64,000 nucleotides of DNA from Nocardia sp. MH4 (GCF_019266065.1 NZ_LPNR01000108.1:1-64000), one strand, 5' to 3'. Shown: positions 30,968-40,767, numbered from the stretch's first letter. Program-made: numbers and translations. Notes: a model not told the origin generated them from the letters alone.

Positions 30968-32476
30968 TCAGCCGGTCGGCGGGCGATTACCGAGGACGGA
31001 GTGGCGGCGGCCGTAAGCGAAGTAGACGGCGAAGCCGAGGACCATCCAGACGATGAAACGCAGCCAGGTCTCCACCGAGAGGTTGACCATCAGCCACAGG
31101 CACGACAGCACCGCCAGGATGGGGATCAGCGGGACCAGCGGGACGCGGAAGCCGCGGGGCAGGTCGGGGCGGGTGCGGCGCAGCACGATCACGCCGACCG
31201 AGACCAGTACGAAGGCGAACAGGGTGCCGATGTTCACCATTTCCTCGAGCGTGCCGAAATCGACGAAGCCGGCCAGCACGCAGCAGACGATGCCGACGAT
31301 GACGGTCAGCCGGACCGGCGTGCCACGCGAACCGGTGTGGGCCAGCCAGCGCGGCAGCAGTCCGTCGCGCGACATCGCGAACAGCACGCGGGTCTGGCCG
31401 AGGAACAGCACCATCACGACGGTGGTCAGACCGGCCAGCGCGCCGATGGAGATGACGTTCTTGGCCCAGTCGACGCCGTGGATGGCGAAGGCGGTGGCCA
31501 GCGTGGCGTTCTCGCCCGCCAGATCGGTGTAGGGCACCATGCCGGTGAGCACCAGCGACACCGCCACGTAGAGCACGGTCACGATGAGCAGCGAGCCCAG
31601 GATGCCGCGCGGCACCGCCTTCTGCGGGTTCTTAGTCTCCTCGGCGGCGGTGGCGACGACGTCGAAACCGATGAACGCGAAGAACACCAGGCTGGCCGCG
31701 GCGAGCAGGCCGTACCAGCCGAAGGTGCTGTTGCCCGCGCCGGTGAGGAACGAGAACAGCGACTGGTGCAGGCCGCCGGCGCCCTCTTCGGTGGGCTGCG
31801 ACGGCGGGATGTAGGGGCTCAGGTTGGACGCCTTGAAATAGGTGATGCCCAGGACCAGCACCAGCGCGATGACGGCGAGCTTGATCGCGACCGCGATCGC
31901 CGACACCCGCGAGGACACCTTGGTGCCGACGGCCAGCAGCACGCCGAGCACCGCGATCAGCGTGACCGCACCCCAGTCGAAGGTAATCGACCCGAGTTGC
32001 ACGGTGGCGGACTCGAATCCGAAGACGGTGCCCAGATATTGCGACCAGCCCTTGGCGACCACCGACGCGGCGAGCGCGAATTCCAGAATGAGGTCCCAGC
32101 CGATGATCCAGGCCACCAATTCACCGAAGGTCGCGTACGAATAGGTGTAGGCGCTGCCGGCGACCGGCACGGTCGAGGCGAATTCGGCGTAACAGAACGC
32201 GGTCAGGCCACACGCGATGGCGGCGAACACGAACGCCAGCGAGACCGACGGCCCGGCCACATTGCCCGCCGTGCGCGCGGTCAGCGTGAAGATACCGGCG
32301 CCGACCACCACGGCGACACCGAAGATCGTCAGATCCCAGGCCGTCAGGTCCTTGCGGAGTTTGGAATCGGGCTCGTCGGTGTCGAGGATCGATTGCTCGA
32401 CCGACTTGGTGCGGAACAATCCGCTCTGTCGGCCGGTTGGTCGGCCTGCCTCTGGCGTGGCGTCCGGTGTCGGCAC
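30968..32476 (-). CDS. APC-family amino acid permease
   Basis: 502 residues from GTG 32476 with AAGGAG upstream. Twelve membrane segments are expected; the first carries the APC substrate motif GVAVVVGAGIFTLTA, and the GFDVVATAAEETKNPQKAVP loop is typical of the cationic amino acid transporter branch. It would import amino acids by proton or cation coupling. A peptide transporter gene lies just upstream (48-bp gap), so the two may form a peptide/amino acid uptake operon. Confidence 0.9.
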   Translation of the reverse strand: MPTPDATPEAGRPTGRQSGLFRTKSVEQSILDTDEPDSKLRKDLTAWDLTIFGVAVVVGAGIFTLTARTAGNVAGPSVSLAFVFAAIACGLTAFCYAEFASTVPVAGSAYTYSYATFGELVAWIIGWDLILEFALAASVVAKGWSQYLGTVFGFESATVQLGSITFDWGAVTLIAVLGVLLAVGTKVSSRVSAIAVAIKLAVIALVLVLGITYFKASNLSPYIPPSQPTEEGAGGLHQSLFSFLTGAGNSTFGWYGLLAAASLVFFAFIGFDVVATAAEETKNPQKAVPRGILGSLLIVTVLYVAVSLVLTGMVPYTDLAGENATLATAFAIHGVDWAKNVISIGALAGLTTVVMVLFLGQTRVLFAMSRDGLLPRWLAHTGSRGTPVRLTVIVGIVCCVLAGFVDFGTLEEMVNIGTLFAFVLVSVGVIVLRRTRPDLPRGFRVPLVPLIPILAVLSCLWLMVNLSVETWLRFIVWMVLGFAVYFAYGRRHSVLGNRPPTG

Positions 32477-32524
32477 GGTCTTCTCCTTCTGTGCGAACGT
32501 CTTCGGGGGATACCCGCAGGCAGG

Positions 32525-34012
32525 TCAGTGCACGCCCTGCATATGGCGCTTGATCCACGGCGCGAACCCGGCCACCACGAGACCGGCCACGATGGCCGCG
32601 GCACCGCTGATGCCGAAGTACGCGGCCTCGTTGTCGGGGTTGTAGTAACGGGCCAGGGTGCCCGCCATGGACGTGCCGATACCGACCGAGAAGAAGTACA
32701 GGGCCATCATCTGCGAGCGGTACGCGGCGGGGGCGAGATGGGTGGTCACCGCGAGACCGATCGGCGAGAGCAGCAGCTCGGAGACGGCGAAGCCACCGAG
32801 GATCGCGAACACCGCCAGCACCGGCACGGTCTTGTCCTCGAAGCCGCTCAGCAGCGCGAACATCCAGAAGGCGATGCCCATGCCGATGACGCCGAGCGCG
32901 AACTTGATCGGAGTGCTCGGCGCCCGGTTGCCCAGCTTGGTCCACATCAGCGCGAACAGCGGCGAGAGCGCGATGATCCACACCGGCTCCACCGAGCCGA
33001 TCCAGCTGGCCGGTGCCTCCCAGCCGAAGATGTGCCAGTCGATGCGCTCGTCGGAGTACACCGCGAGCATGGTGAACATCTGCTGGAACAGCGACCAGAA
33101 CACGGCGTTGGCGATGAACAGCGGAATGAACGCGCGTACCCTCGTGCGCTCGACCGGGGTCACCTTGGCGCTGGTGAGCAGCACGGCGAAGTAGACGATC
33201 GAGGCGACCACGATGACGCCGGTGGTGACATCGGACAGATTGTCCAGGGTGAGCAACCCGGCCAGTACCGCCACCAGCACCGCGACCGCGGCGACGGCGA
33301 CGCCGATGAGCACCGGGTTGAGCTCGCGGCGGGTGAGCGGATTGGGCACATCGCGGCCGTGCGTGCCGAGGTTGCGCCGGAACACCACGTACTGGGTCAG
33401 GCCCAGGGCCATGCCGACCGCGGCGGCGGCGAAACCGGCGTGGAAGCCCCATTCGCGCTGCAGCAGACCGGTCAGCAGCGGGCCGGTGAAGGCGCCGAGA
33501 TTGATGCCGAGATAGAAGAGGGTGAAGCCGCCGTCGACGCGCGCGTCGCTCGGCGAGTACAGCGTGCCGAGCAGCGATGAGGCGTTCGCCTTCAGCGCGC
33601 CGCTGCCGAACGCGACCAGCACCAGGCCGACCCCGACCCCGGCCAGCCCGGGCAGCACGGCCAGCGCGATGTGGCCCGCCATGACCACGACGCCACCGTA
33701 GAAGACGGTGCGTTCCATGCCCAGCACCCGGTCGGCAATCCAGCCGCCGAGCACGGTGGACAGATACACCAGGCCGCCATAGGCGCCGACGATGCCGAGC
33801 GCCGTGCTCTGGTCCAGGCCGAGGCCGCCCTCGGTGGTGGAGTAGTAGAGGTAATACCCCAGGATCGTGAGCATGCCGTAGAAGGAGAAACGCTCCCACA
33901 GCTCGACACCGAACAGATTGGTGAGTCCGATCGGGTGGCCGAACAGGGTACGTTCGGCGGCCTCGTCGGCGGGGCCGGGCGGGTCGCCGAGCCGCGTTTC
34001 TTCGGTGGACAT
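32525..34012 (-). CDS. POT/PTR2-family proton-coupled peptide transporter
   Basis: 495 residues from ATG 34012; upstream extension of the frame is unlikely to be translated. The POT signature ELWERFSFYGM is present near the N-terminus, followed by about 14 helices, and the FTLFYLGINLGAFTGPLL segment is the PTR2 family signature. It would import di- and tripeptides. Divergent from the SRPBCC gene. Confidence 0.92.
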   Translation of the reverse strand: MSTEETRLGDPPGPADEAAERTLFGHPIGLTNLFGVELWERFSFYGMLTILGYYLYYSTTEGGLGLDQSTALGIVGAYGGLVYLSTVLGGWIADRVLGMERTVFYGGVVVMAGHIALAVLPGLAGVGVGLVLVAFGSGALKANASSLLGTLYSPSDARVDGGFTLFYLGINLGAFTGPLLTGLLQREWGFHAGFAAAAVGMALGLTQYVVFRRNLGTHGRDVPNPLTRRELNPVLIGVAVAAVAVLVAVLAGLLTLDNLSDVTTGVIVVASIVYFAVLLTSAKVTPVERTRVRAFIPLFIANAVFWSLFQQMFTMLAVYSDERIDWHIFGWEAPASWIGSVEPVWIIALSPLFALMWTKLGNRAPSTPIKFALGVIGMGIAFWMFALLSGFEDKTVPVLAVFAILGGFAVSELLLSPIGLAVTTHLAPAAYRSQMMALYFFSVGIGTSMAGTLARYYNPDNEAAYFGISGAAAIVAGLVVAGFAPWIKRHMQGVH

Positions 34013-34175
34013 AGGGGAACGATCCCATGTCCGAACGGTGTACAGCAATTTTCCCGCATCATGGCGGGTTCGGCGCGCCGCACCGTCTCGGGTGGGTGTT
34101 CTCACCGCGCGACGGGCCCGCGCGCGAATTACCCTTGGAGTGGCCGGATTCCCGCGACGGACGAGGAAATCAGAC

Positions 34176-34622
34176 ATGCTGACTGCCGAGGTGACCGTGC
34201 CGGTCGACCCTACGGCGGCCTTCGCGACCTTGGCCGACGGCTGGCTGTACGCGAGCTGGGTGGTCGGCGCCTCGCATATCGGCCGGGTCGACCCCGAGTG
34301 GCCGGCCGTCGGCAGCCGCATCCAGTACCGATTCGGGCTCTGGCCGGTGCTGATCAGCGACACCACGGTGGTCCGCGCCGTGGATCCGCCGCATCGGCTG
34401 GAGCTGGAGGCGCGGCTGTGGTCGGTCGGGTCGGCCTGGATCCGGCTGACCCTGACCGAGGCGTCGCCGGGGTGCACCACCATCCGGATGACCGAGCGCG
34501 CGTCGAGCGGTCCCGCGCAGCTGATTCCGGGGGTGGCGCAGGATCTGGTGTTCGCCGCGCGTAATCAGGAGTCGCTGGATCGGCTGGCGGATTTGATCCG
34601 GGCACGGGCGCAGAACTCCTGA
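34176..34622 (+). CDS. SRPBCC (START-like) domain protein
   Basis: 148 residues from ATG 34176, with GAGGAA upstream. The strand pattern starts AEVTVPVDPTAAFATLADGW and follows the Bet v1/polyketide-cyclase-like fold with RIQYRFGLWPV and a C-terminal helix. Likely binds a hydrophobic small molecule in the cytoplasm; substrate unknown. Confidence 0.75.
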   Translation: MLTAEVTVPVDPTAAFATLADGWLYASWVVGASHIGRVDPEWPAVGSRIQYRFGLWPVLISDTTVVRAVDPPHRLELEARLWSVGSAWIRLTLTEASPGCTTIRMTERASSGPAQLIPGVAQDLVFAARNQESLDRLADLIRARAQNS

Positions 34623-34850
34623 GCACGGGGTCGCAACCGGTCGGTTCGAATTGAATGCCCCTATTTCCAGGGGCGCGGTTTTCGATGTTCGCACATTGCT
34701 GGCTCCGAATCGACAATGGCGAAATAGAATGTGCTGGAACAGAATTCGAATCACGAATATCGAACTGTCGTTATCGCCGGAATTGTCGGGCCGAATGGTC
34801 TAGTCTCTAGCCATCGCGCATGCGGAAAATGATCGACCCCGGGGGACAAC

Positions 34851-35681
34851 GTGCTGCACATCGAGCACTTCAACAATGGCTGGATGAATCCGGTTCTCGC
34901 GTTCAGTTTGTCGTTCATCGGCTCGGTATTGGGGTTGCGCTGCGCGGTGCACGCGAAAACCTCGACCACGCCGATCGGGTGGTTGATCGCCGCGGCGGTC
35001 GCGATCGGCGGGGCCGCGATCTGGGTCATGCATTTCACGGCCATGCTCGGCTTCAGCATCGATGGCGCGCCGATTCGCTACGACGTGCCGACCACCTTGC
35101 TCAGCGCGGTCACCTCGATCGGCGTCGTGCTGATCGGGCTGACCATCGTCATCCGGGGGCGGCGGGAATGGCTCACCCTGCCGCTGGGCGGTGCGGTCAC
35201 GGGCTTCGGCGTGGCCGCCATGCACTACCTGGGGATGCGGGCGATGCGCAGCGGAGCCGTCATCGCCTATCGGCCGCCGCTGGTGGCGCTCTCGATCGTC
35301 ATCGCGGTGGTCGCGGCGACGACGGCGCTGTGGTTCATGCTGCATGTGCGCGGTCTGGTCCGGACGGCGGGCGCGGCGCTGGTCATGGGCATCGCCGTGT
35401 GCGGCATGCACTACACCGCGATGGCCGCGATGAGCGCGCACCACAGCGGCGCCGAGCGGCCGGTCGGCGGGGTGGCGCCGGTGCAATTGCTGTTGCCGTT
35501 GATCGCGAGCGTCTCGCTGGTGGTCACCGGACTGGTGATCCTGGTCGGGTTGGCCGAACTGGAGAACAATGCCGAGGACCGGGCGCGGCCGGAACCGGTG
35601 CGCGCGACGAGCGGAGTCGTGCGCAGCACCGATCCGGCCACGTTGTCCCACAGTGGCAGGCAATGGCCCCGTCAGGGCTGA
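34851..35681 (+). CDS. MHYT-domain integral membrane sensor
   Basis: 276 residues from GTG 34851 (GGGGGA upstream). Seven membrane helices are expected. The three hallmark motifs are MHFTAM, MHYLGM and MHYTAM at the outer ends of helices; their Met and His residues are proposed to bind copper and sense oxygen, CO or NO. There is no attached kinase or GGDEF domain, only a short soluble tail, so it is the stand-alone actinobacterial form. Confidence 0.9.
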   Translation: MLHIEHFNNGWMNPVLAFSLSFIGSVLGLRCAVHAKTSTTPIGWLIAAAVAIGGAAIWVMHFTAMLGFSIDGAPIRYDVPTTLLSAVTSIGVVLIGLTIVIRGRREWLTLPLGGAVTGFGVAAMHYLGMRAMRSGAVIAYRPPLVALSIVIAVVAATTALWFMLHVRGLVRTAGAALVMGIAVCGMHYTAMAAMSAHHSGAERPVGGVAPVQLLLPLIASVSLVVTGLVILVGLAELENNAEDRARPEPVRATSGVVRSTDPATLSHSGRQWPRQG

Positions 35682-35687
35682 GCCTGC

Positions 35688-35903
35688 CTACTGGCTGGGC
35701 TGGGGCAGGGCGCAGTCGTCGACCTTGGGGTTGACGCCCGCGTAGTTCAACGGCCCGGCCAGCACCGTCACCGCGATGGTGCCCAGGGTCGCGCAGTTCT
35801 GCTCACGATCGGTGAAGTAGCCACGCTGAGCTGCGGCTACGACGCCGATCACCAGCCACACCAGCACCAGGATCGAAACTATTCGGGGCAGATTCGCCGA
35901 CAT
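35688..35903 (-). CDS. Small membrane protein with two cysteines
   Basis: 71 residues from ATG 35903 (GAGGAGG upstream). One helix at the N-terminus (IVSILVLVWLVIGVVAAAQ), an YFTDREQNCATLG segment and a second hydrophobic stretch (TIAVTVLAGPLNYAGV), then Cys again near the end (DDCALPQPSQ). No family recognised. It lies 32 bp after another small membrane gene and may share its transcript. Confidence 0.65.
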   Translation of the reverse strand: MSANLPRIVSILVLVWLVIGVVAAAQRGYFTDREQNCATLGTIAVTVLAGPLNYAGVNPKVDDCALPQPSQ

Positions 35904-35935
35904 GTTGTTCCTCCTCGAGAAGGGTCCGGCGGGGA

Positions 35936-36091
35936 TCAGTAGTAGTGACGCCTGCCGCCGACCGGGCGGCCGACGCTGCCGGCCAGGGCGAGGACGACGC
36001 CGACCACCAGCAGGACGACGCCCACGGTGGACAGCAGGGAAATGCCGAAAACGAGTCCGGCGATGAGGAGTACTGCGCCTAGAAGAATCAT
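35936..36091 (-). CDS. DUF6131-like 51-residue membrane protein
   Basis: ATG 36091, with GGTGAGCT upstream, to TGA 35936. Two adjoining hydrophobic helices (ILLGAVLLIAGLVFGISLL and VGVVLLVVGVVLALAGS) end in the conserved tail GRPVGGRRHYY, which matches my memory of the DUF6131 family. Function unknown. Confidence 0.75.
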   Translation of the reverse strand: MILLGAVLLIAGLVFGISLLSTVGVVLLVVGVVLALAGSVGRPVGGRRHYY

Positions 36092-36214
36092 TGGAGCTCA
36101 CCTGTTCGGTACGGGTACTACGTCGTGACGTGCCGGATCGCACGTCACAGGGGGCGTATGCCCCGTTCTGCCGATCGGAAACAGGTATCGGTTGCGCGGG
36201 AACGGATCTGCGGG

Positions 36215-36814
36215 TCAGTGGGTGGGCGGCGCGGTGGTGCCGCGCCGGGCGGCCGACTCGTTGTCGGCGGTCATCCGGTAGACGGTGCGTTCGAGGGTCG
36301 GCAGAATGCCGGTGATCGGCAGGGTGCCCGCGGCGAATCGCCCGATCAGGGCCAGTGCCATATTGCCCAGGATCAGGCCCAGGTCGTCGAGGTAGCCGGG
36401 GTCGAGATCGCGCAGGGCGATCTCGGCGACCGGCAGGACCGCGGTCAGGCCCTGGGTATCGAGGCGTTCGCCGCCGGGGCCGGTGCGGGCGTGGTGGTAG
36501 GCCTCGAGCATCTTGGGGTTGCGCTCCCAGGGCTCGAAGACGGTGCGCAGCACGCGGATCAGGCTGTCGCGCACGGATTCGTCGGGCGTCGGCGGGGTCA
36601 CGTCGGCGTAGGCGTTGGTCGCCATCCACTGCTCCAGCGCGGCGATGATCAGCTCGTCCCTGGTCCGGAAGAGCCGGTAGATCTTGGCCAGCGAGACGTG
36701 GGCCTCGGCGGCGACGGCGCGTAGCTGCACGGCCTCGTAGCCCTCGGTGTTCAGCAGACCCAGCACCACCGCGATGATCTTCGCCGATGCGTCCGATTCC
36801 GTTCCGCTGCTCAC
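36215..36814 (-). CDS. TetR-family regulator
   Basis: 199 residues from GTG 36814. The helix-turn-helix reads EGYEAVQLRAVAAEAHVSLA then KIYRLFRTRDELI. The C-terminal ligand domain is of the common actinobacterial type. A palindrome 23 bp upstream of its start (36837-36857) lies between it and the divergent beta-propeller/oxidase operon, so it probably represses both. Confidence 0.9.
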   Translation of the reverse strand: MSSGTESDASAKIIAVVLGLLNTEGYEAVQLRAVAAEAHVSLAKIYRLFRTRDELIIAALEQWMATNAYADVTPPTPDESVRDSLIRVLRTVFEPWERNPKMLEAYHHARTGPGGERLDTQGLTAVLPVAEIALRDLDPGYLDDLGLILGNMALALIGRFAAGTLPITGILPTLERTVYRMTADNESAARRGTTAPPTH

Positions 36815-36836
36815 GGGTGAAATGGTAGCGTCGCCC

Positions 36837-36857
36837 AGTGGTAACCCAGTTACCGCT
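36837..36857. promoter_or_regulatory. TetR-type operator
   Basis: GGTAAC-CCA-GTTACC is a perfect 6-bp inverted repeat; including flanks (AGT/GCT) eight of nine pairs match. It lies between the tetR start (36814) and the divergent gene at 36987. Confidence 0.7.
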
Positions 36858-36986
36858 GGATGAGGTCGGTGCACGCCTCGTCCACACGACGCGATACCCG
36901 ACCACTCCCGAGCCCCGGCGCCGCTGCCGCCGCGGGCTCGCTGGACACAGGAAGGCGGCCCCGTTCGCGGGGCCGACGACAACTCC

Positions 36987-38513
36987 ATGACTCGTTTGTT
37001 CCCCCGTGCGGCCCGCCGCTGCGGTCTCGTCGCGGTGGCGATGCTGCTGCTGCCGCTCGGCGCCGCCGCCCCGACGGCGACCGGTGCACCCACCCGCCAG
37101 ACCGCCTGCCTGCCCGGCTCCCTGCCCGAGACCGGCTTGCAGGGCGACGTCCCCGCCGCCGACCGCGACAGCGGCCGATCTCGCGACGGATTCCGCTGCA
37201 ATATGCGGCTGCTCGGCAGTTCGCCGGGCCGCGGCGGCGGCATCACCTCGGTCACCTTCGACCACTGCGCCTACATCGGCACGTTCTTCCCCGGCAATCT
37301 GCTCGGCCCGGACGAGGGGGTGCGGGTGCTCGATATCGCCGACCCGTCCGCGCCGGTCCACACCACCACCCTCACCGAGCCGGCGATGCTGGCCGGAACC
37401 TGGGAAAGCCTCAAGGTCAATGCCGCGCGCAAACTCCTTGTCGGCGCGGGTGTTCCGGCGTTGACCGGGGCCGGCCTGCTCTCGGTCTACGACATCTCCG
37501 ACTGCGCGCACCCCCGGCTGCTCAATCCGGGACCCGGTACCGATCTCGCCCTGCCGGTGCCGATCACGGCGCACGAGGGCGGCTTCTCCCCGGACGGCCG
37601 GACCTACTGGGCCTCGGGAACGGCGCCGGGCCTGCTCAGCGCGGTCGACCTCACCGACCCCGCGAATCCTCGAGTCCTCTGGCAGGGCCTGCCGGGTCTG
37701 TCCATGCACGGGTTCGGCTTCTCGCCCGACGGCAACCGCATGTACCTGGCGAACAACATGGGCGGCCTGAAGATCCTCGATGTCGCCGCCGTCCAGCGCC
37801 GCGACCCGCGACCGCACGTCCCCGAACTCGCCGATCTGCCCTGGACCGACGGCTGGGCCACCCAGCACGCCGTCCCGGTGACCTATCAGGGCACGCCCTA
37901 CGTGTTCGCCGTCGACGAGGCGGGCTCGGGCGGGGTCAAGCTCATCGACGTCTCCGACGAGCGCGATCCCCGGATCGCGCGCTCGATCAAGCTCGCGATC
38001 AATCTGCCCGAGAACCAGGACAGCATGCTCGCCTCGGCCTCGGGTGGTTCGCTGTTCGCCTACGACGCGCACTACTGCGCGGCCGACCGCCCGGCGGACC
38101 CGACCGCGCTGGCGTGCAGCTGGACCTCCTCCGGTATCCGGGTCTTCGACGTGCGCGACCCGGCCGCCATCCGGGAGATCGGCTACTTCAACCCGCCCGC
38201 CCGCACCGGCGCGAACAGCGAGCTGTGGAACTCCCCGCACGCGCTCGCCTCGATCATCGGTCCGCCGCTGCTGGCGACGCCGACCGTCGCGCAGGCGATG
38301 TTGCAGGGCGCCTTCGATCCCGAACAGGCGATCAGCGCGCGCACCGGCACCCTGGCCTTCGGTGATCTGTCGACCGACTGGTGCTTCTCGCCGCCGGAAT
38401 GGCGCGGCAACCAACTGTGGACCACCTGCGCGGACAACGGATTCCTCGCCCTGGAACTGGCCCCCGAGGTCTACACCCCACCCGCGGGGCAGATCTCGAC
38501 GACCGGATCATGA
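36987..38513 (+). CDS. Secreted LVIVD-repeat beta-propeller protein
   Basis: 508 residues with a signal peptide (CGLVAVAMLLLPLGAAAP). Repeated propeller blades contain motifs such as GVRVLDIADPSAPVH, GLLSVYDISDCAHPRLL, LLSAVDLTDPANPRVL and GVKLIDVSDERDP, characteristic of LVIVD repeats, and several Cys suggest extracellular disulfides. Function unknown; it is the first gene of an operon with a DUF305 protein and a cholesterol-oxidase-like enzyme, all exported. Confidence 0.85.
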   Translation: MTRLFPRAARRCGLVAVAMLLLPLGAAAPTATGAPTRQTACLPGSLPETGLQGDVPAADRDSGRSRDGFRCNMRLLGSSPGRGGGITSVTFDHCAYIGTFFPGNLLGPDEGVRVLDIADPSAPVHTTTLTEPAMLAGTWESLKVNAARKLLVGAGVPALTGAGLLSVYDISDCAHPRLLNPGPGTDLALPVPITAHEGGFSPDGRTYWASGTAPGLLSAVDLTDPANPRVLWQGLPGLSMHGFGFSPDGNRMYLANNMGGLKILDVAAVQRRDPRPHVPELADLPWTDGWATQHAVPVTYQGTPYVFAVDEAGSGGVKLIDVSDERDPRIARSIKLAINLPENQDSMLASASGGSLFAYDAHYCAADRPADPTALACSWTSSGIRVFDVRDPAAIREIGYFNPPARTGANSELWNSPHALASIIGPPLLATPTVAQAMLQGAFDPEQAISARTGTLAFGDLSTDWCFSPPEWRGNQLWTTCADNGFLALELAPEVYTPPAGQISTTGS

Positions 38514-39133
38514 TCGGGCACAGGGGAATCCGGGCGGGCGCGCTGGCCTGTGGTGCGGTGCTGCTGCTCGCGATGGGTGCGGCACTGCGCCCACTGCTGC
38601 CCGCGCCCGCCGCGTCGCCGGTGCTCACCGCGACCGAGATCGGTTTCGTCCAGGACATGGTCGCCCACCACAGCCACGCGCTCGTCCTGGTCCAGCGCCT
38701 CGATCGGGGTGTCGATCCCGCGGTCCTCGTGCTGGCCGGACAGATCGCCGACACCCAGCGCACCGAACTGGGCATGCTGCTCGGCTGGCTGCGGCTGGCG
38801 GGCGCGCCGGTCGCGGGCGCCGACCCGATGGCCTGGATGCGGCCGCCCGGCGCGCATCGGCACGCCGGTACCGCTGCCGCGCACCACGACTCGGTGATGC
38901 CGGGCATGGCGACCGCCGGCGAACTGGACGAACTCGCCGCCGCGACCGGTTCGCGGGCCGAGGTGCTGTTCCTGCGGCTCATGCGGCGCCACCACTACGG
39001 CGGCATCGAGATGGCCGCCACCGCCGACGCGCTGCTCGACGGCGGCGAGGTCGAGCGCGCCGCCCGCGACATGATCACCGGCCAGGGTCGCGAGGCCGGA
39101 CTGCTCGGCCTGCTGCTCGACCGTCGCGCGTGA
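38510..39133 (+). CDS. Exported DUF305 protein
   Basis: 207 residues from ATG 38510, overlapping the previous stop (ATGA). An N-terminal signal/anchor (ALACGAVLLLAMGAALRPLL) precedes two DUF305 repeats with metal-binding-type motifs DMVAHHSHALVLVQ and LRRHHYGGIEMA-type His pairs (MRRHHYGGIEMA). DUF305 proteins are often linked to copper. Coupled translation with the propeller protein suggests a shared extracytoplasmic job. Confidence 0.85.
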   Translation: MIGHRGIRAGALACGAVLLLAMGAALRPLLPAPAASPVLTATEIGFVQDMVAHHSHALVLVQRLDRGVDPAVLVLAGQIADTQRTELGMLLGWLRLAGAPVAGADPMAWMRPPGAHRHAGTAAAHHDSVMPGMATAGELDELAAATGSRAEVLFLRLMRRHHYGGIEMAATADALLDGGEVERAARDMITGQGREAGLLGLLLDRRA

Positions 39134-39174
39134 GCGGACACCCGAAAATCCCTACCCCGATGAAGGTTTGCCGA

Positions 39175-40767
39175 ATGTCGAAGTTCTCCCGCCGTACCCT
39201 GCTGACCGGTGCGGCCGCCGCGGGTCTGACCCTGGCCGCCGCGGGCACCGCCGGGGCGCGGCCCGTCGCCGCCCGCACCGGCGCCATCCCGCTCACCACC
39301 GAGGACCGCCGGGTCGTCGTGATCGGCTCGGGCTTCGGCGGCGGGGTGACCGCGCTGCGCCTGGCCGAAGCGGGCGTCCCGGTCCTGCTGCTCGAGCGCG
39401 GCAGGCGCTGGGCGACGGGCCCGAACTCCCAGACGTTCCCACTGGCCACCCGCCCGGACAAGCGGATGCTCTGGTACCGCTCCGATCCGATGGTGTTCGG
39501 CCGACCGCTGGTGTTCGAGCCGTATGCCGGTCTGCTGGAAGCGGTTCCGGGCGCCGGGATGACCGCGCTGTGCGCCGCCGGACTCGGCGGCGGTTCCCTG
39601 ATCTACCAGGGCATGTCGCTGCAACCCGCGCGCGAGGTGTTCGAGACGCACTTCCCGGCGGGACTGGACTGGGGCCGGATGGACCAGGTCCACTATCCCC
39701 GGGTGGCCCGCATGCTCGGGCTCGCCACCGCCCCGGACGAGTTGGTCGCCCATGAGAACTACGCCGCCGCGAGAATCTTCGCCGACCGCGTGCGTGGCGC
39801 GGGCCTGCCGCTGTCGAAGATCCCGATGCCGATCGACTGGAACTACGCCCTCGCCGAACTGCGTGGGGAGATGACGCCGTCCTATACCAACGGCGACGGC
39901 GCGCTCGGTGTGAACAACGGCGGCAAACACTCCGTCGACGTCACCTATGTCGCCGCGGCGGAAGCGACCGGCCTGGTCGAGGTGCGCACCCTGCACGAGG
40001 TGACCGGGATCGAGCGCGCCGCCGACGGGCGCTGGGTGGTGCGCGTCGACCGGGTCGACACCGCGGGCACCGTACTGGAGAACAAGGTCATCACCACCGG
40101 CGCGCTGGTGCTGGCGGCGGGCAGCCTCAACACCACCCGGATGCTCGTGCGGGCCCAGGCGCTGGGCCACATCCCCGATCTGCCCGACGAGCTCGGCCGG
40201 GGCTGGGGGACCAATGCCGACCGGATCTACGTGTGGCGCGACGGATCGGCGGGATTCGGTGCGGCACAGGGTGGTCCGGTGGTCTACGGCAGCAAGAACT
40301 GGGACGACCCGCGGGCCGCCTTCACCGTCATCCAGGCGTCGATCCCGTCGCTGCCGGTCGACCCGGGCGCCACCATGCTGGTCGGCTACGGCGTCAGTTC
40401 CGGGCGGGGCGAGTTCGGCTACGACGCGGGCGCCGATACCGCGACCCTGCGCTGGCCCGGCGACGGTGACCGGGCGATCCAGGACGGTCACATCGATCCG
40501 GCGGTGCGGCGCATCGCGGGCCCGGGCAGCACGCTCATCGACACCAACGCCTTGTTCCCCTCGACCTGGCATCCCCTCGGCGGGGCGAATATGGGCGCGG
40601 TCTGCGATCTCGACGGTCGCGTCCTCGGGCAGCGTGGGCTCTACGTTCTCGACGGGGCGCTCATGCCGGGCAATACCGCGGCGTGCAATCCGTCGATGAC
40701 CATCGCCGCGGTCGCCGAGCGCGCGCTGGAGAATCTGGTCCGTACCGACGTGGGCACGCTGATCTGA
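39175..40767 (+). CDS. Cholesterol-oxidase-like GMC oxidoreductase, Tat-exported
   Basis: 530 residues from ATG 39175 (ATG 39160 adds five). A Tat signal SRRTLLTGAAAAGLTLAAAG is followed by FAD motif VVVIGSGFGGGVTALRL, a LGGGSLIYQGM segment, the active-site WHPLGGANMG with its His, and C-terminal NPSMTIAAVAER. These match the class I (GMC) cholesterol oxidases, which oxidise and isomerise 3-hydroxysterols outside the cell. Other GMC sterol or alcohol oxidases remain possible. Confidence 0.85.
   Translation: MSKFSRRTLLTGAAAAGLTLAAAGTAGARPVAARTGAIPLTTEDRRVVVIGSGFGGGVTALRLAEAGVPVLLLERGRRWATGPNSQTFPLATRPDKRMLWYRSDPMVFGRPLVFEPYAGLLEAVPGAGMTALCAAGLGGGSLIYQGMSLQPAREVFETHFPAGLDWGRMDQVHYPRVARMLGLATAPDELVAHENYAAARIFADRVRGAGLPLSKIPMPIDWNYALAELRGEMTPSYTNGDGALGVNNGGKHSVDVTYVAAAEATGLVEVRTLHEVTGIERAADGRWVVRVDRVDTAGTVLENKVITTGALVLAAGSLNTTRMLVRAQALGHIPDLPDELGRGWGTNADRIYVWRDGSAGFGAAQGGPVVYGSKNWDDPRAAFTVIQASIPSLPVDPGATMLVGYGVSSGRGEFGYDAGADTATLRWPGDGDRAIQDGHIDPAVRRIAGPGSTLIDTNALFPSTWHPLGGANMGAVCDLDGRVLGQRGLYVLDGALMPGNTAACNPSMTIAAVAERALENLVRTDVGTLI

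Noticed and set aside
30881..33580. 899-codon open frame antisense to the two transporter genes
   Set aside because: Its product is a run of Arg, Gly, His, Asp and Gln without any domain, as expected opposite a GC-rich membrane-protein gene; the minus-strand frames have clear transporter motifs.
35688..38414. Very long minus-strand frame across the TetR and propeller region
   Set aside because: Only its last 71 codons look real (the small membrane protein); the rest is antisense to well-supported genes.
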